The position numbers and the translations under genes were made by a program. A DNA stretch of 55,317 bases from Bacillus sp. JCM 19058 (GTDB lineage Bacteria; Bacillota; Bacilli; Bacillales_H; Bacillaceae_D): NCBI GenBank assembly GCA_001310555.1, contig BAXO01000029.1:1-55317 (forward strand). Reading direction: 5' to 3'. The stretch's first letter is position 1. Each line of letters opens with the position of its first letter. Positions 37,714 to 47,768 of the stretch are shown here, one piece after another. Under the pieces are notes generated by a model. It was not told where the DNA came from and did not search any database. It saw only the letters and a program-made list of their open reading frames with translations.

Positions 37714-38477
37714 GTGAATGAACAAAGCTCTAAAAACAAAATAGCTTGGGAACATCGAGCGTATGAATTTTGGAATAATAGATACGGGTCACCAAAGAAT
37801 AACGCTAATCAAATATTAGAAAACCCTAGAGCCCATTTGAAAAAAACATAAACAGTACTTTGAGCACGTTAAGGGTAAAAAGGTTGCCAACGTTTGTGGA
37901 TCAAATGGGAGAAAAGCAGTTCCGTTAGCGTTATTAGGCGCAGAAGTAACAGTCTTTGATATTTCAGAAGAAAATAAAAAAATATGCATTAGAATTAGCA
38001 GAAAATGCAAACACCACTATTCATTATATTGTCACTGATATTTACGATATAGACTTAAAAACGTTTAGAGGTCAATTCGACATGCTTTATTTAGAAGGAG
38101 GCATTTTGCATTATTTTGATGACATTAGTCAATTCATGTCTATTCTTTTTTTCAATATTAAAAGAAGACGGTGTGATGGTTCTTAGTGACTTCCATCCCT
38201 TAAGAAAGTGTATAGTTAAGGGATCTGAAGCTCAAAAATATCAAGTTCAGACTAGTTACTTTGACAGTAAATTGCAGGATGGTGACTTAGCGTATAAACA
38301 TTTTTTCGATGAACATGAGCAGCAAGATTTTCCGAATGTTTCTATCAGGTCATATACCTCAGTGAAATAATAAATTCGGTCATACTATCCGGCTTTACGT
38401 TAAAGAAGTTTGATGAGCATCGCGGTTGGCAGAACGAAAATATTCCATGGGAGTTTACGATTGTAGCTACAAAATAA
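37714..38477 (+). CDS. Class I SAM-dependent methyltransferase, four frameshifts
   Basis: The GTG at 37714 follows AAGGAGATG and reads VNEQSSKNKIAWEHRAYEF then WNNRYGSPKNNAN. The SAM-binding region is KKVANVCGSNGRKAVPLAL and LGAEVTVFDISEEN, with the post-I acidic Asp. FDMLYLEGGILHYFDDISQ is motif II, and LKEDGVMVLSDFHPLRK motif III. The protein ends FDEHRGWQNENIPWEFTIV. Shifts lie at runs near 37845, 37978, 38148 and 38366. About 254 residues. The family is the Methyltransf_11 type found in bacilli; substrate unknown. Confidence 0.78.
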
Positions 38478-38562
38478 TACACCTACTCTTTTCAAATATC
38501 CAAAATTCAACAAAAACAAGCTTTTTTTAAAGACTGCTCCTAAGTAAGGTTTATGCTAACGT

Positions 38563-38588
38563 AGCTTACAACGGTGGTAAGCTCTTTA
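38563..38588 (+). terminator. Possible weak terminator
   Basis: AGCTTAC (38563-38569) and GTAAGCT (38577-38583) with a 7-base loop, followed by CTTTATA. It lies 85 bases past the methyltransferase stop. Confidence 0.35.
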
Positions 38589-38688
38589 TACATTGATCCT
38601 AATCCAATGATATATGCAGAAAGATCCCCTTCAAGCATATTGAAACCTTTTTGTTATTCTAAACGATCAATTCAGAGCGGCGAAGAAG

Positions 38689-39466
38689 CTATTCTTTTAT
38701 ATTTTTCAGAAACTCTCCCATTCTCCGGTTGACTTCGTCTGGATTGTCCAGATTCGTCAAATGATGCGCATTCGTGATCGTATGCATGACAGCTCCCGAA
38801 ATTCGTGTAGCAAGCTCAGCTTGTTGGCGACCGACCATATTATCCTTGTCACCGTGCAAAATGAGGTCGGACATGTCACTTTCTCTAGATCACCTTTGCT
38901 TTCCATCCGCAGATTACCCGCCCAATGACGTACGAAATTGCTGTGTGTCATCAGTCCGAACGCATCCATGATAAAGTCGTGATTAGAGGGCGTGATCTTC
39001 GAGAGCGTGGTTGCTGTCAGCCTGGCTGTTGTACTTAGTGGAATGAGTCGCGTGGAGAAACGACTGAACGGAGCGGTCGACTTCTCAAACCAATTAAACG
39101 TATTCGTGAACGGCGTGCCGATGAGTACAAGCGCCCGCACACGTTCCGGGTAACGGATGGCCGTTTGCAATGAAATATGCCTCCCATCGACAAACCGCAC
39201 AAAATAGCAGACGGAAGCTGCAACTTCTCCATTAATGCGGCCAAATCTTTGCTGAATAGCTCGGGGTCTACTTCGCCCTCCGGTAAGGAGGAATACCCGT
39301 GCCCACGCACGTCCCATACAATCGTCCGATACGAATTTGAGAAGAAATCGATCTGCGGCATCCATTGTTTATGATACATCGAATGGCCATGCGTAAAAAT
39401 GATCGCGGGACCGCTTCCCTCCTCCTCGTAATAAATGTCGGCGCCATTTAATTTCAACGTAGCCAT
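38689..39466 (-). CDS. Alpha/beta-fold hydrolase, two frameshifts
   Basis: ATG at 39466 after GAGGTGAGC. It starts MATLKLNGADIYYEEEGSG, then the oxyanion-hole IIFTHGHSMYHKQW. The nucleophile Ser is in ILCGLSMGG. Shifts near 39180 and 38880 join to LQTAIRYPERVRALVLIG, TPSNHDFIMDAFGLMTHS and DLILHGDKDNMVGRQQA (acidic residue) with the catalytic His in TNAHHLTNLDNPDEV. Total about 259 residues, a normal size for 3-oxoadipate enol-lactonase or esterase-like hydrolases. The substrate is unknown. The upstream spacer holds dyads that may bind a regulator. Confidence 0.8.
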
Positions 39467-39486
39467 ATGCTCACCTCTCCGATATA

Positions 39487-39590
39487 ATTATGAAATATTT
39501 ATATTTTATAATTTCATATTTTAATTAGAGTATATCTCTCTTCATGCAATAAGGCAATAATTTTGAAATAATTTTCTATTTATATTTCAT
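39487..39590. promoter_or_regulatory. AT-rich dyads in the divergent spacer
   Basis: TATGAAAT (39489-39496) and ATTTCATA (39511-39518) are inverted; a second pair, GAAATA (39565-39570) and TATTTC (39583-39588), follows about 50 bases later. Both share the word GAAAT/ATTTC. They lie between the alpha/beta hydrolase and the divergent reading frame, where a repressor of one or both genes would be expected. Confidence 0.45.
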
Positions 39591-39628
39591 ATTACAAAAT
39601 GCTGTAGTAATCCTTCTTTTGCAGCGAG

Positions 39629-40010
39629 ATGCAGTATAAACGGATTCGAGAGGCGATGAGTACGATAGCGCGAGGCGGTTCATGGAGTGGGATTAGAGAA
39701 GCAGCACGGATTCCGCAATACCGACATTGCGGCGATTCCGGAGGTTGCGGGTATTGAGGATTTACGACTACTTTTGGCAGCAAGGACGCCGGAACCGAGA
39801 TGTTCTCTCACATTATCCGGATTAATAGTTGACGGCATTCGATGTTTTCTGCGAGAGGAATTTCATTATCAAGAGAAGCCGGAACAGCTGCTACCCTGCC
39901 CCGGAATGTTTGATAGTCTGCACATTCAGTTCATGGATACGTTTCTTTTTCCACTGCCTCTAAGATGGCGGAGGGCGCCGGAAACGATGAAGTTAAGCTC
40001 ACTTGCATAA
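39629..40010 (+). pseudogene. Divergent reading frame, possibly a degenerate TetR-type regulator
   Basis: It begins MQYKRIREAMSTIARG, similar to the first helix of TetR DNA-binding domains ('iReAal.ia..G'). A shift near 39680 leads to EKQHGFRNTDIAAIPEVAG, which again recalls the TetR turn. The rest (LLAARTPEPRCSLTLSGL, FHYQEKPEQLLPCPGMFD) has no family I can name, and the length (about 125 residues) is short of the usual 190. The divergent place next to a hydrolase and the dyads support a regulator. Confidence in the class is low. Confidence 0.35.
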
Positions 40011-40051
40011 CAAGCAAAAAAAGACTTACCTTTGGCGGACTTGATAGATCC

Positions 40052-41616
40052 TTACATATTATGATTACATTTACTGAAATCGATAATTCTATCGCTAATG
40101 CTTTTTAACAGATGAAGATCATGACTAATAGCGAGTACGCCGATTTGGTATTCTGATACTTTTTTTTCAACATAAATTCCCATACTTTCGCCTGCGTAAC
40201 CGCATCAAGCATAGTTGTCATTTCATCAGCAATTAAATATCGGGTATCTGGGCCGAGCGCACGTGCTAGACACAAACGTTGTAGTTGGCCACTGGACAAT
40301 TCGTTAGGCCATCGCCGCAACCAAGTCCGTTCAATCTTTAATTCATCTAAAATATCATCGTCTGGCAGCCAACCTTCTCGAAGCGTTTTATCTAGCCTCC
40401 ACCTTGGATTCACGGCTTTTTCTGGATTTTGAAAAACTAATTGAACCGGGTGGGAGCCACTCGCGGAAATGTCTCTGTTATCGATACGGACAATCCCTTT
40501 TGTAGGTTTCTCATAACCAGCGAGAATTCGTGCGAGTGTGGTTTTTCCTAAGCCGCTCTTTCCAAACAAACCAACCACTTCTCCGGGATGAATGCTCAAA
40601 TTAACGTTATTTAAAATCGATATTTCTCTCTTTCCTCCTCCGTAACCAAAACAAATATCTTTTGCTTCAAGTTTAAAATCACTTCCCGTCTTTTTATGAA
40701 TTTTAAACGCCGGAGTTATACTTTGCGAATTGTCGCTTTCCTTCGTTGCTTTCTTGGCTATTGAAGCATCAAATCCATTCTGGGGTAACGCATTCCAAAG
40801 CGCCTTCGTATACCAGTGCTTTAAATGGACTCCTTTACCAGAAAAGTCTTTCGACTGAGCGATCTCTACTATCTTCCCATTATAAAGTACAGCAATCCTA
40901 TCCGCTGTTTTAAGCGCAGATTCGATATCGTGTGTAATCAACATTACAGCACGTCCACTATCCGCAAATTGACGAATATGGCCAAGCGTTTCTTTGAGAG
41001 AGTCATCATCCAAACCAGGAGTCGGCTCGTCTGCAATAATTAACTGAGCCTTAGTAGCAATGGCCGTTGCTGTCAGCACTCGTCTTGCCATTCCTCCAGA
41101 AAGTTGAAATGGGTATTTCATCTCTGTTTCAGATGGTAGGCGGAGCTGAGAAAAAATTCTTCGAACTCTCTCCATATTTTTAACTCTACTTTTATTATCG
41201 ATTGTGCTTATTTGCTTCCAAGTCTTCATCAAGGGATCGAGACTATTAATGGATTGCGGAATCAAAGCTATTTCTCTACCACGTAGTTGTGCTGTTTTTT
41301 TAGGGCTTAACCCTTCTCCCTCACAGTAAACTGAACCTGTTACGCTAGCGTTTTGAGGTAAGATACCAAGGATGGCGCTGGCAATCAGACTTTTTCCTGA
41401 CCCGCTCTCTCCAATGACTGCTAATACCTCTCCTTTGTGAATAGACAGGTTAATATTATCGATCATTTGCAAAGTGACTTGATGCAATCCACGAGTATAC
41501 TGCGTAAATGATATAGAGAGATCTTTGATTTCTAGTACAGCTTCATTTTCATTAACGCATAGAGGATTGCTATCGTCTTGCTCGGTCCATTTAGACTCTT
41601 GATTATAATTGTACAT
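40052..41616 (-). CDS. Nickel/peptide-type ABC transporter, two ATPase domains in one polypeptide
   Basis: About 521 residues from the ATG at 41616 (preceded by AGGGGGGAG). First ATPase: Walker A GESGSGKSLIA, LIPQSINSLDPLMKTW, signature LSGGMARRVL, Walker B LIIADEPTPGLD, switch His LITHDIESAL. Linker near 260-300. Second ATPase: Walker A GLFGKSGLGKTTLARI, LVFQNPEKAVNPRWRL, signature LSSGQLQRL, Walker B YLIADEMTTMLD; the usual DEP is DEM. A shift at eight T (40159-40166) leads into AISHDLHLLKSISDRIIDF, the final switch region. NikD and NikE are normally separate; here the join is in frame. It powers the two permeases upstream. Confidence 0.85.
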
Positions 41617-41645
41617 ATGCTCCCCCCTTTTTTTTCGCCAAATTC

Positions 41646-42498
41646 TTACTGATGTGCATGCCGTGGATCGATTAGTTTTCGAATTTGATCCCCGAGTATA
41701 TTGAAGGTTCGCGCCATAATAATAAGGGAAAGGCCTGGAAAAAAAAGCAAGCCACCACATACCTGTTGATAAATATCCCATAGATTCTGATAGGATGATG
41801 CCGATCGCCGGTTGCTGGGGCGATACACCAAAGCCTAGAAAAGTAACAGCTGCTTCATGCAAAATGGCGTGAGGGAATAATAGCACAAACCCGATCAATA
41901 GTTGCGGAAACAAATGAGGTAATATATGATGGCACGCAATCCACCAAGGCGATTTGCCGAGCCGCTGTGACACTTCAATATACTCCGCGCTGCGCAGCTG
42001 GAATACTTCAGCTCGAAGCACGCGAGCCAAGCTTGGCCAATGCGTCAGCGCAACACCGATCACCACCGCTTTAAACCCTCCACCTAGCGTGAAGGTAATC
42101 AATAAAAGTGAAACTAAATGAGGGATACTGAGAAACAAATCGATTAACCATGTCACTAAACGATCGCAAGCCTTGTTCATTGCCGCGATAAGGCTCAGTA
42201 AAAGTGCGACGAATACACTAAGGGAACTTGCTAGTACGCCTATTCCAAGGCTTAATGTAAGTCCTTTAAAGTCCTTGCTAGCATATCTCTTCCCATCCAA
42301 TCGGTTCCAAAAGGATGCGCAAAAGAAGGAGGGCTGTTTTTATTGAAAAAGTTGGTCGCAAGCTTATCATCTCCTAATAACACAGCACCTACGATAATGC
42401 CAATCAGAATGGCAAGAGCGATAATCATATATAGCAAGGTCCGTTGCCTAAGATTCAGCCGAACTCCCTTTTTTTTCTTTATTTAAATTTGCTTTCAT
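41646..42498 (-). CDS. ABC transporter permease, NikC/DppC type, frameshifted
   Basis: ATG at 42498 overlaps the NikB-type stop as ATGA. It reads MKANLNKEKK, then LLYMIIALAILIGIIVGAV and HPFGTDWMGRDMLARTL, the standard periplasmic-side entry of NikC/DppC permeases. It continues LGIGVLASSLSVFVALLLS and LRAEVFQLRSAEYIEVSQR then HILPHLFPQLLIGFVLLFP, the ATPase-contact loop. It ends ILGDQIRKLIDPRHAHQ. Shifts lie near 42450 (A run), 42255 and 41740. The third shift gives a false fusion with the ATPase; the true end is the DPRHAHQ stop at 41646. Confidence 0.82.
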
Positions 42499-43492
42499 CC
42501 TGATTCCCCCTTCCTCATGCGGGGGTCAATGATTTTATAGATAAGATCTGCAAGCAGGTTCCCAACGAAGACAAAAATTGCACTGAAGAGGACAATGCCA
42601 AGTAACAAAGGTATATCTCCCTGCAATCCCGCTTGAACGGTCGCTTGGCCTAAGCCAGGGTAAGAAAATACTTGCTCTGCGAGAACAGCACCACCAAATA
42701 ACTCGCCAAATGACGCAAAGTGCAATGACACCGCTGGCAGAGCAATATTCCTTAACCCATGCTTCCGAATTAGAGTAAATCCCTTTTCCCCTTTTGCCCT
42801 TGCAAAATGAACATAATCGCTCTCTAGGACGTCTACTAACTTCTGGCGAGTGTGCAACGCGATGTTCGCTACGCCTATTAAGCTTAAAGTAAGTGCTGGC
42901 AATATTAGATGCCGTACTCTATCTAGTAATGTTACATTTTCTTCCAATACCCCTAATGGTGCTCCCAGTCCAATAGGAAACCAGCCAAGCCATACCGAAA
43001 ATAAAATTAACAGTAATAGCCCGAACCAAAATGTAGGGGTTGAGGCAATTGTAAGGCAATACCATTTAATGATGTTATCCAGCCATGTCCTTTGCCTCAT
43101 GGCAGCCAGAACCCCCAGCATAAAGCCAATTATACCTGAGAATACCCATGCAATTCCCATCAATGCTAACGATGCCAGAAAACGTTCCGCAATCACACTC
43201 GACACGGGACTGCGAAATATCATCGAAGTCCCTAAATCTCCTTTTAGTACCGCGGTCAGCCAGAGCCAAAATTGGACCATTATAGGTTCGTTTAGCCCCC
43301 AGTATTCAGCGATTTTTTTTCTCGTTGCTCGGGGCTTACCAGCGTCAAATCAGCCCCTATATACGCTTGGACTGGATCGATTGGCGAATGACTTAACATC
43401 CAAAAGGTGATCAGACTTAGCGAAAACAGTAGTGTAATTAGCTTGAAAACTTTCCCTGTCACAAACCGAATTATTTTTAGGCTGTTCAGCAC
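42495..43492 (-). CDS. ABC transporter permease, NikB/DppB type, one frameshift
   Basis: It begins MLNSLKIIRFVTGKVFKLI, then LITFWMLSHSPIDPVQAYI, as in NikB (SPxDP). A run of eight T at about 43312-43319 shifts the frame before LNTGG-equivalent; the rest has VQFWLWLTAVLKGDLGTSM, VIAERFLASLALMGIAWVF, then SDYVHFARAKGEKGFTLIR and HGLRNIALPAVSLHFASFG, the ATPase-contact loop. GGAVLAEQVFSYPGLGQAT is the family signature. About 332 residues, ending RMRKGESG. It lies 22 bases after the binding-protein stop. Confidence 0.85.
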
Positions 43493-43514
43493 TTTTGGTT
43501 GCTCTCCTCTTCCT

Positions 43515-45109
43515 TTATTCTTCCCAATGCCATTCCGTAATTACATCCGTTAGCGGCCAACCATGCCCGTGCGGATGCAGCTTCTGTTCACCAACGTTCA
43601 AGCCTTCTCTAATAAGATACAGATGATTCAAATTGACAAGCCATGCCCATGCGGCATCACCTCTCCAGCTATAACCCGTTTCTCCATCCCATTGAGCCAT
43701 CTGCCAATATTGGATTGCCTCTGCCTCACTTGGTGCTGTCAATGCCTGGTCCATATATTTGTCTACCGTTTGATTTGTATAAAAACCAGCATTAAACCAG
43801 CCTTTCCCTCGTGTATCACTATTGAAAAGATTGAATGATTCCATTGGATTGTAATTTCCAAATCCCATCATAACAGGTGTTGAGTGTTGCATTCTTTCGA
43901 TTTCATTCCAACTTTTTCCTTCTGTAGTTATTTTGATGCCTAGTGGCTCCAACATATCCGCGAGCGCGATGGATAGAGATTGACGGATCGTATCGCCGGC
44001 AGGATAAAGAAGCTCAAATGCAGCTTCTACACCGTCTTTTTCAAACACACCATTATCATTAATATGCCAGCCTGCTTGCGCTAAAATTTCCTTCGCAAGG
44101 TCAAAATTGCCTTCCTCTATAACCGTGTCGTCATTCCACCATGGAAGTCCATCATTTTCCGTATAGGCAGGTGTACCATACCCTTCTAAAACACCGTCGG
44201 CAAGGCTTTGACGATCAACAGCTACATTGATCGCTTGACGAATAGCGACGTCTGCGGTTACATCATTTCCTATAGGTAAACCTTCGTCCGTCTCCCCCCT
44301 GCAGGGAGAACCGGAAACATTACACCACGATTGTCTACGCTTTCGAGAGCAAGCAATTCCATGTTATTCACTTCTTGGTTTGCCAAAGCTGGTGATATTG
44401 CGGCAACATCGACCTCCCCGGCTTTCGCCGCAGCGAATGTCGCCTCTTCCGAAAGAAATAAAAAAGTAAGTTTTTTTTAAAAAAAGGCTCTTCCCCATAA
44501 TATTCTGGGTTTACTTCAGCTATTAGCTGTTGGCCTTTATTCCACTGAACAAACTTGTAGGGACCTGAGCCAATTGGATTTTCATTATAGTTCTCTCCGT
44601 AAGCATGTTTAGTACAATTCCGGTAGCAACCAGTGAATTAATAAATGTCGACTGGGGTTGTTTTAGAAAAAATTGAACCGTATTGCGCTCAATAGCCTCG
44701 ACTCTTTCTAATATCGTTAAATCAATAACTGAACTGTTGTTAATCGCTGTCTCAAAAGTAAAAGCAACATCTTCGGCTGTCAGCGGCTCGCCATCCGAAA
44801 AGTTACATCGTCGCGGAGCTCAATTGTCCAAACTAATCCATCATCGCTTACCTCATAACCCGTGGCAAGATCATATTCTATATTAAACTCTTTATCACGC
44901 TTTAATAGAGTACTTTGAAACAAAGGCGATCCGTAACGCCCCCAACCAGTCGTCGGATCAAACCCGTCATCCGGCTCACCGCCAATCGATAAAATTAATT
45001 CGTCCTTCTTTGTTTGGTCAATTTCAATCTGATCTGTATTCGGTGAAAAACATCCAGTTACCATCAATCCTACGATTATACAAATAATAATTGTAAAAAA
45101 CTTATTCAT
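43515..45109 (-). CDS. Nickel/peptide-type binding lipoprotein (NikA-like), frameshifted
   Basis: Start ATG at 45109 after GGCTGGAGA. Signal peptide MNKFFTIIICIIVGLMVTG with lipobox VTGC. The N-terminal SIGGEPDDGFDPTTGWGRY is typical of the SBP_bac_5 family of nickel and peptide binders. After shifts near 44800, 44620, 44470 and 44300 it runs FELLYPAGDTIRQSLSIAL to WAWLVNLNHLYLIREGLNV, and ends KLHPHGHGWPLTDVITEW. The total of about 531 residues is normal. Its position after the urease accessory genes and the His-rich tail point to nickel, free or chelated. Peptide transport is the alternative. Confidence 0.8.
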
Positions 45110-45192
45110 TTCTCCAGCCCCCAATTCACATAAAAAACTGTCTAATATCTTGATTTAACTGAATTTATTCCAAATTTTATTTATTTCGCTCT

Positions 45193-45915
45193 TTAGTAGC
45201 AATAAATCGGTGGCGAGCACCTTAAATGAATCCCTTTCCCATCAAGGGTTGTAATCCCAGCATTAATATTTTCTGAGATTTTAAGTTCATCGTGTATATC
45301 TTTCATGCTGATCGAATGAACCGCCGGGGAAACAAACCATAAAGAGCCAATATATAAAGATTCACCAAGTAAACCGATTTGCTGTAACGGCATGCTTGCG
45401 GGAGAAAGGGTAAGAGTGTCATAAGCAAGACACTCTTCTTCCACCCATATTTGAAAACTTGTCCTAAAATCTTTATAACGAAAACATTCATTTCCCTTTT
45501 CACGGCCTGGAGATATAATCTCTCCCCATAGCAATGTTGAACCTTTTTTCATCCGAATCTGTGTATTCCCGTAGAATTGGGCATCTTTGAAAGGAATGAT
45601 CGTTTCAGGCAACCATTCTAAGCGTGTGTCCTGATCTAGTTGTATAAAGACGCGTTGAGTGGACCTCTGCTCATTTATCGAAGGATAAACTTTCAATGCC
45701 GATTGTTGTACCAGAGAGACATTAGCTTGATTAGATAAATGAACCTCGTATTCATTGCAATCGCCAGCCACGAGTCCGCCCGACGATTCCATAAGGTATA
45801 CAGTGGCTTTTTCATTATTATTACTAATATATAGTTCGCGGCTCGCTTTTAATGGCGATTGCTGATAGCAATCCGTTAAACGAGTCCGCCCATTTTTCTT
45901 CTGAAACTTTAACAA
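45193..45915 (-). CDS. ureD: Urease accessory protein UreD (UreH)
   Basis: A chaperone that docks on apo-urease and, with UreF and UreG, guides nickel insertion. It reads FQKKNGRTRLTDCYQQSPL, then YLMESSGGLVAGDCNEYEV, TRLEWLPETIIPFKDAQFY and GSTLLWGEIISPGREKGN, all UreD hallmarks, and ends CSPPIYCY. The TTG at 45915 is shown as start. The frame stays open upstream with NHHGKLLLKF, normal UreD sequence, so the true start is nearer 45965, overlapping the end of ureG. No ATG, GTG or TTG was found there. UreD is last of the urease genes. Confidence 0.88.
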   Translation of the reverse strand: MLKFQKKNGRTRLTDCYQQSPLKASRELYISNNNEKATVYLMESSGGLVAGDCNEYEVHLSNQANVSLVQQSALKVYPSINEQRSTQRVFIQLDQDTRLEWLPETIIPFKDAQFYGNTQIRMKKGSTLLWGEIISPGREKGNECFRYKDFRTSFQIWVEEECLAYDTLTLSPASMPLQQIGLLGESLYIGSLWFVSPAVHSISMKDIHDELKISENINAGITTLDGKGIHLRCSPPIYCY

Positions 45916-45937
45916 TAGCTTCCCGTGATGATTGATT

Positions 45938-46582
45938 TTAGGCGGTTGAAGTATTTGTGTCAGTGGAACTCTCCCCCTCTAAAAACAAATCATGTTTAAT
46001 CCAGTTGATGACTTCATCCAGACCTTTTTTTACTTTTCAAGTTAGTAAATACGTAAGGCCGTCCACTACGGAGTCTATCTGTGTCGGATTTCATTTGATC
46101 CAAATCAACACCAACGTGAGGAGCTAGATCGATTTTATTAATCATAAGCAAATCGGAACGAGTTAGTGCCGGTCCCCCTTTACGTGGAATGTCTTGTCCC
46201 TCTGCTACATCGATCACGTAGATATATGCATCAACCAATTCTGGCTAAATGTTGCCGATAAGTTGTCGCCGCCACTCTCCACAAAGATAATATCTAAGTC
46301 GTTAAATCTGGAGTTCAATTGATCGATCGCCTCAAAGTTCATCGAAGCGTCTTCACGGATAGCCGTATGTGGACAGCCTCCTGTTTCGACACCAATGATC
46401 CGATCTTCCTCTAAAACACCGTTCTTTATCAAGAATTGGGCATCCTCTTTAGTATAAATATCATTTGTTATGACAGCAACTTCATAATCCTTAGTTAATT
46501 CACTTGTTAATCGATCGACAAGTGACGTTTTTCCCGATCCCACAGGTCCACCTATTCCAAGTCGTACTGGTTTCATGTTCAT
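45938..46582 (-). CDS. ureG: Urease accessory GTPase UreG, two frameshifts
   Basis: UreG hydrolyses GTP to drive nickel delivery into urease. The P-loop is [18 protein letters not shown] (residues 8-25). Then [34 protein letters not shown] (the CPH nickel-binding motif), [15 protein letters not shown] and [18 protein letters not shown] (NKID guanine specificity). Shifts are near 46235 and 46030. It ends [13 protein letters not shown] with an added short tail. About 213 residues. ATG at 46582. Confidence 0.92.
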
Positions 46583-46625
46583 CTACTCCTTAACTCTTTA
46601 AATTTATATATGAAGGAATTGTATA

Positions 46626-47365
46626 TTATGAAATAAACAAGCGTGAAAATAAAAATTCGTGCTGCATTGACGCCATTTCGATCCCGATTGAATTATTGCT
46701 AATATCGTCTAATGTTAGACTTTGTACACTTTTTGCTGCTTGCTCGATAGCTTCCAACAATTCATACATTGCCTGTACTCCGCTATGTTGACCTAAAGGG
46801 ATAGCACGAACCGCATTTTGTACAAGGCCATTGACGGATGAGTACAAAAACGTCAAGACTGCCTTTTCTACGTCAATATTAAAGCTTGTTGTATATATCC
46901 CATACAAAATGGCAAAATGCCCTTTGATCTGTTTGTTATCAAGTTTGCCTTTCCATTCTTTCATTATTTCTGATTCACTCAATGGTAATACTGTTTGCAA
47001 GAATTGTTTTCCCATTTTTATACTGCCGTCCCTTGCTTCCCTTGCCAGCTTTATTCCATTGCAAATCTGCTCAAGATAAACAAGATTTTCCATATCTACA
47101 TTCTTTGCAGCTCGATGCGACTCTTTCACCAGAATCGCATCGCCGCTTACAAGATTATGGAACAAATAAGATTGACAGTAATCAATTAACTCTTGTTTCG
47201 TTTGGATCCGATTTTGCTGTATATACGTCTCCATTCCAAAAGATTGGGTATAGGTGCGATCGGAAATGCTGAGTCATGGATTTGAAACAAGTGGAGCAAT
47301 TGCCGATTAGTGTCGGTGTCCTCGGTATTTAAACGGTTGTTTAAATCTTCTTTCCGAACGTTCAT
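46626..47365 (-). CDS. ureF: Urease accessory protein UreF, one frameshift
   Basis: UreF couples UreD-urease to the UreG GTPase. It begins [19 protein letters not shown] then SAFPIG; a shift near 47245 leads to [18 protein letters not shown]. The body has [38 protein letters not shown] and [19 protein letters not shown], standard for UreF. The first ATG at 47365 lies in the end of ureE, giving a 59-base overlap; the exact start is uncertain. About 245 residues. Confidence 0.88.
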
Positions 47366-47751
47366 AATTGACACCAACCTCATCAAGCAATTTATTTAAC
47401 GTATGATCATCTCTTACTATAATCTCATTTTCGGTTATTAAACACGGTGTATGGCGATTCCCTAGTTCAAAAGCTGCTTTTCCCATTTCATTCATCGTTT
47501 TCGGGTGGATGACGATGACCTTTTCGAGCTTTGTCCGTACAGCGATTTGTCTCACTTCATCTTCATAAATAAGGTCACCAAATTGAAGGGCTTCGTCCTT
47601 CTCCAGTGAAATGGACACATCTGTGCCTAAGTCGGTTTTTTTTACGCAATATGCGTTTATTTAATTCTTCCCAATCTAATTCAACCCACTCGCGTTGTTT
47701 TGGTGTTTCTTTCTCATTGTCAATGTTGCCTATAGCTTTCTGAACAATCAT
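47307..47751 (-). CDS. ureE: Urease nickel metallochaperone UreE, one frameshift
   Basis: ATG at 47751 after GGAGAG, reading [18 protein letters not shown] then [18 protein letters not shown] run of eight A on the minus strand (T at 47635-47642) shifts the frame. It continues [38 protein letters not shown] and [15 protein letters not shown], the metal-binding stretch GNRHTP with its conserved His. The C-terminus is FKYRGHRH; it lacks the long His tail of some UreE proteins. It hands nickel to the UreG complex. About 147 residues. Confidence 0.9.
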
Positions 47752-47768
47752 AGTTCACTCTCCTAGAT

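Noticed and set aside
40105..42300. A single 731-residue frame joining a NikC-type permease to two ATPase domains
   Set aside because: The permease continues normally to DPRHAHQ at 41646 in another frame, and the ATPase has its own ribosome site and ATG at 41616. The triple fusion is created by an indel in a run of A near 41740.
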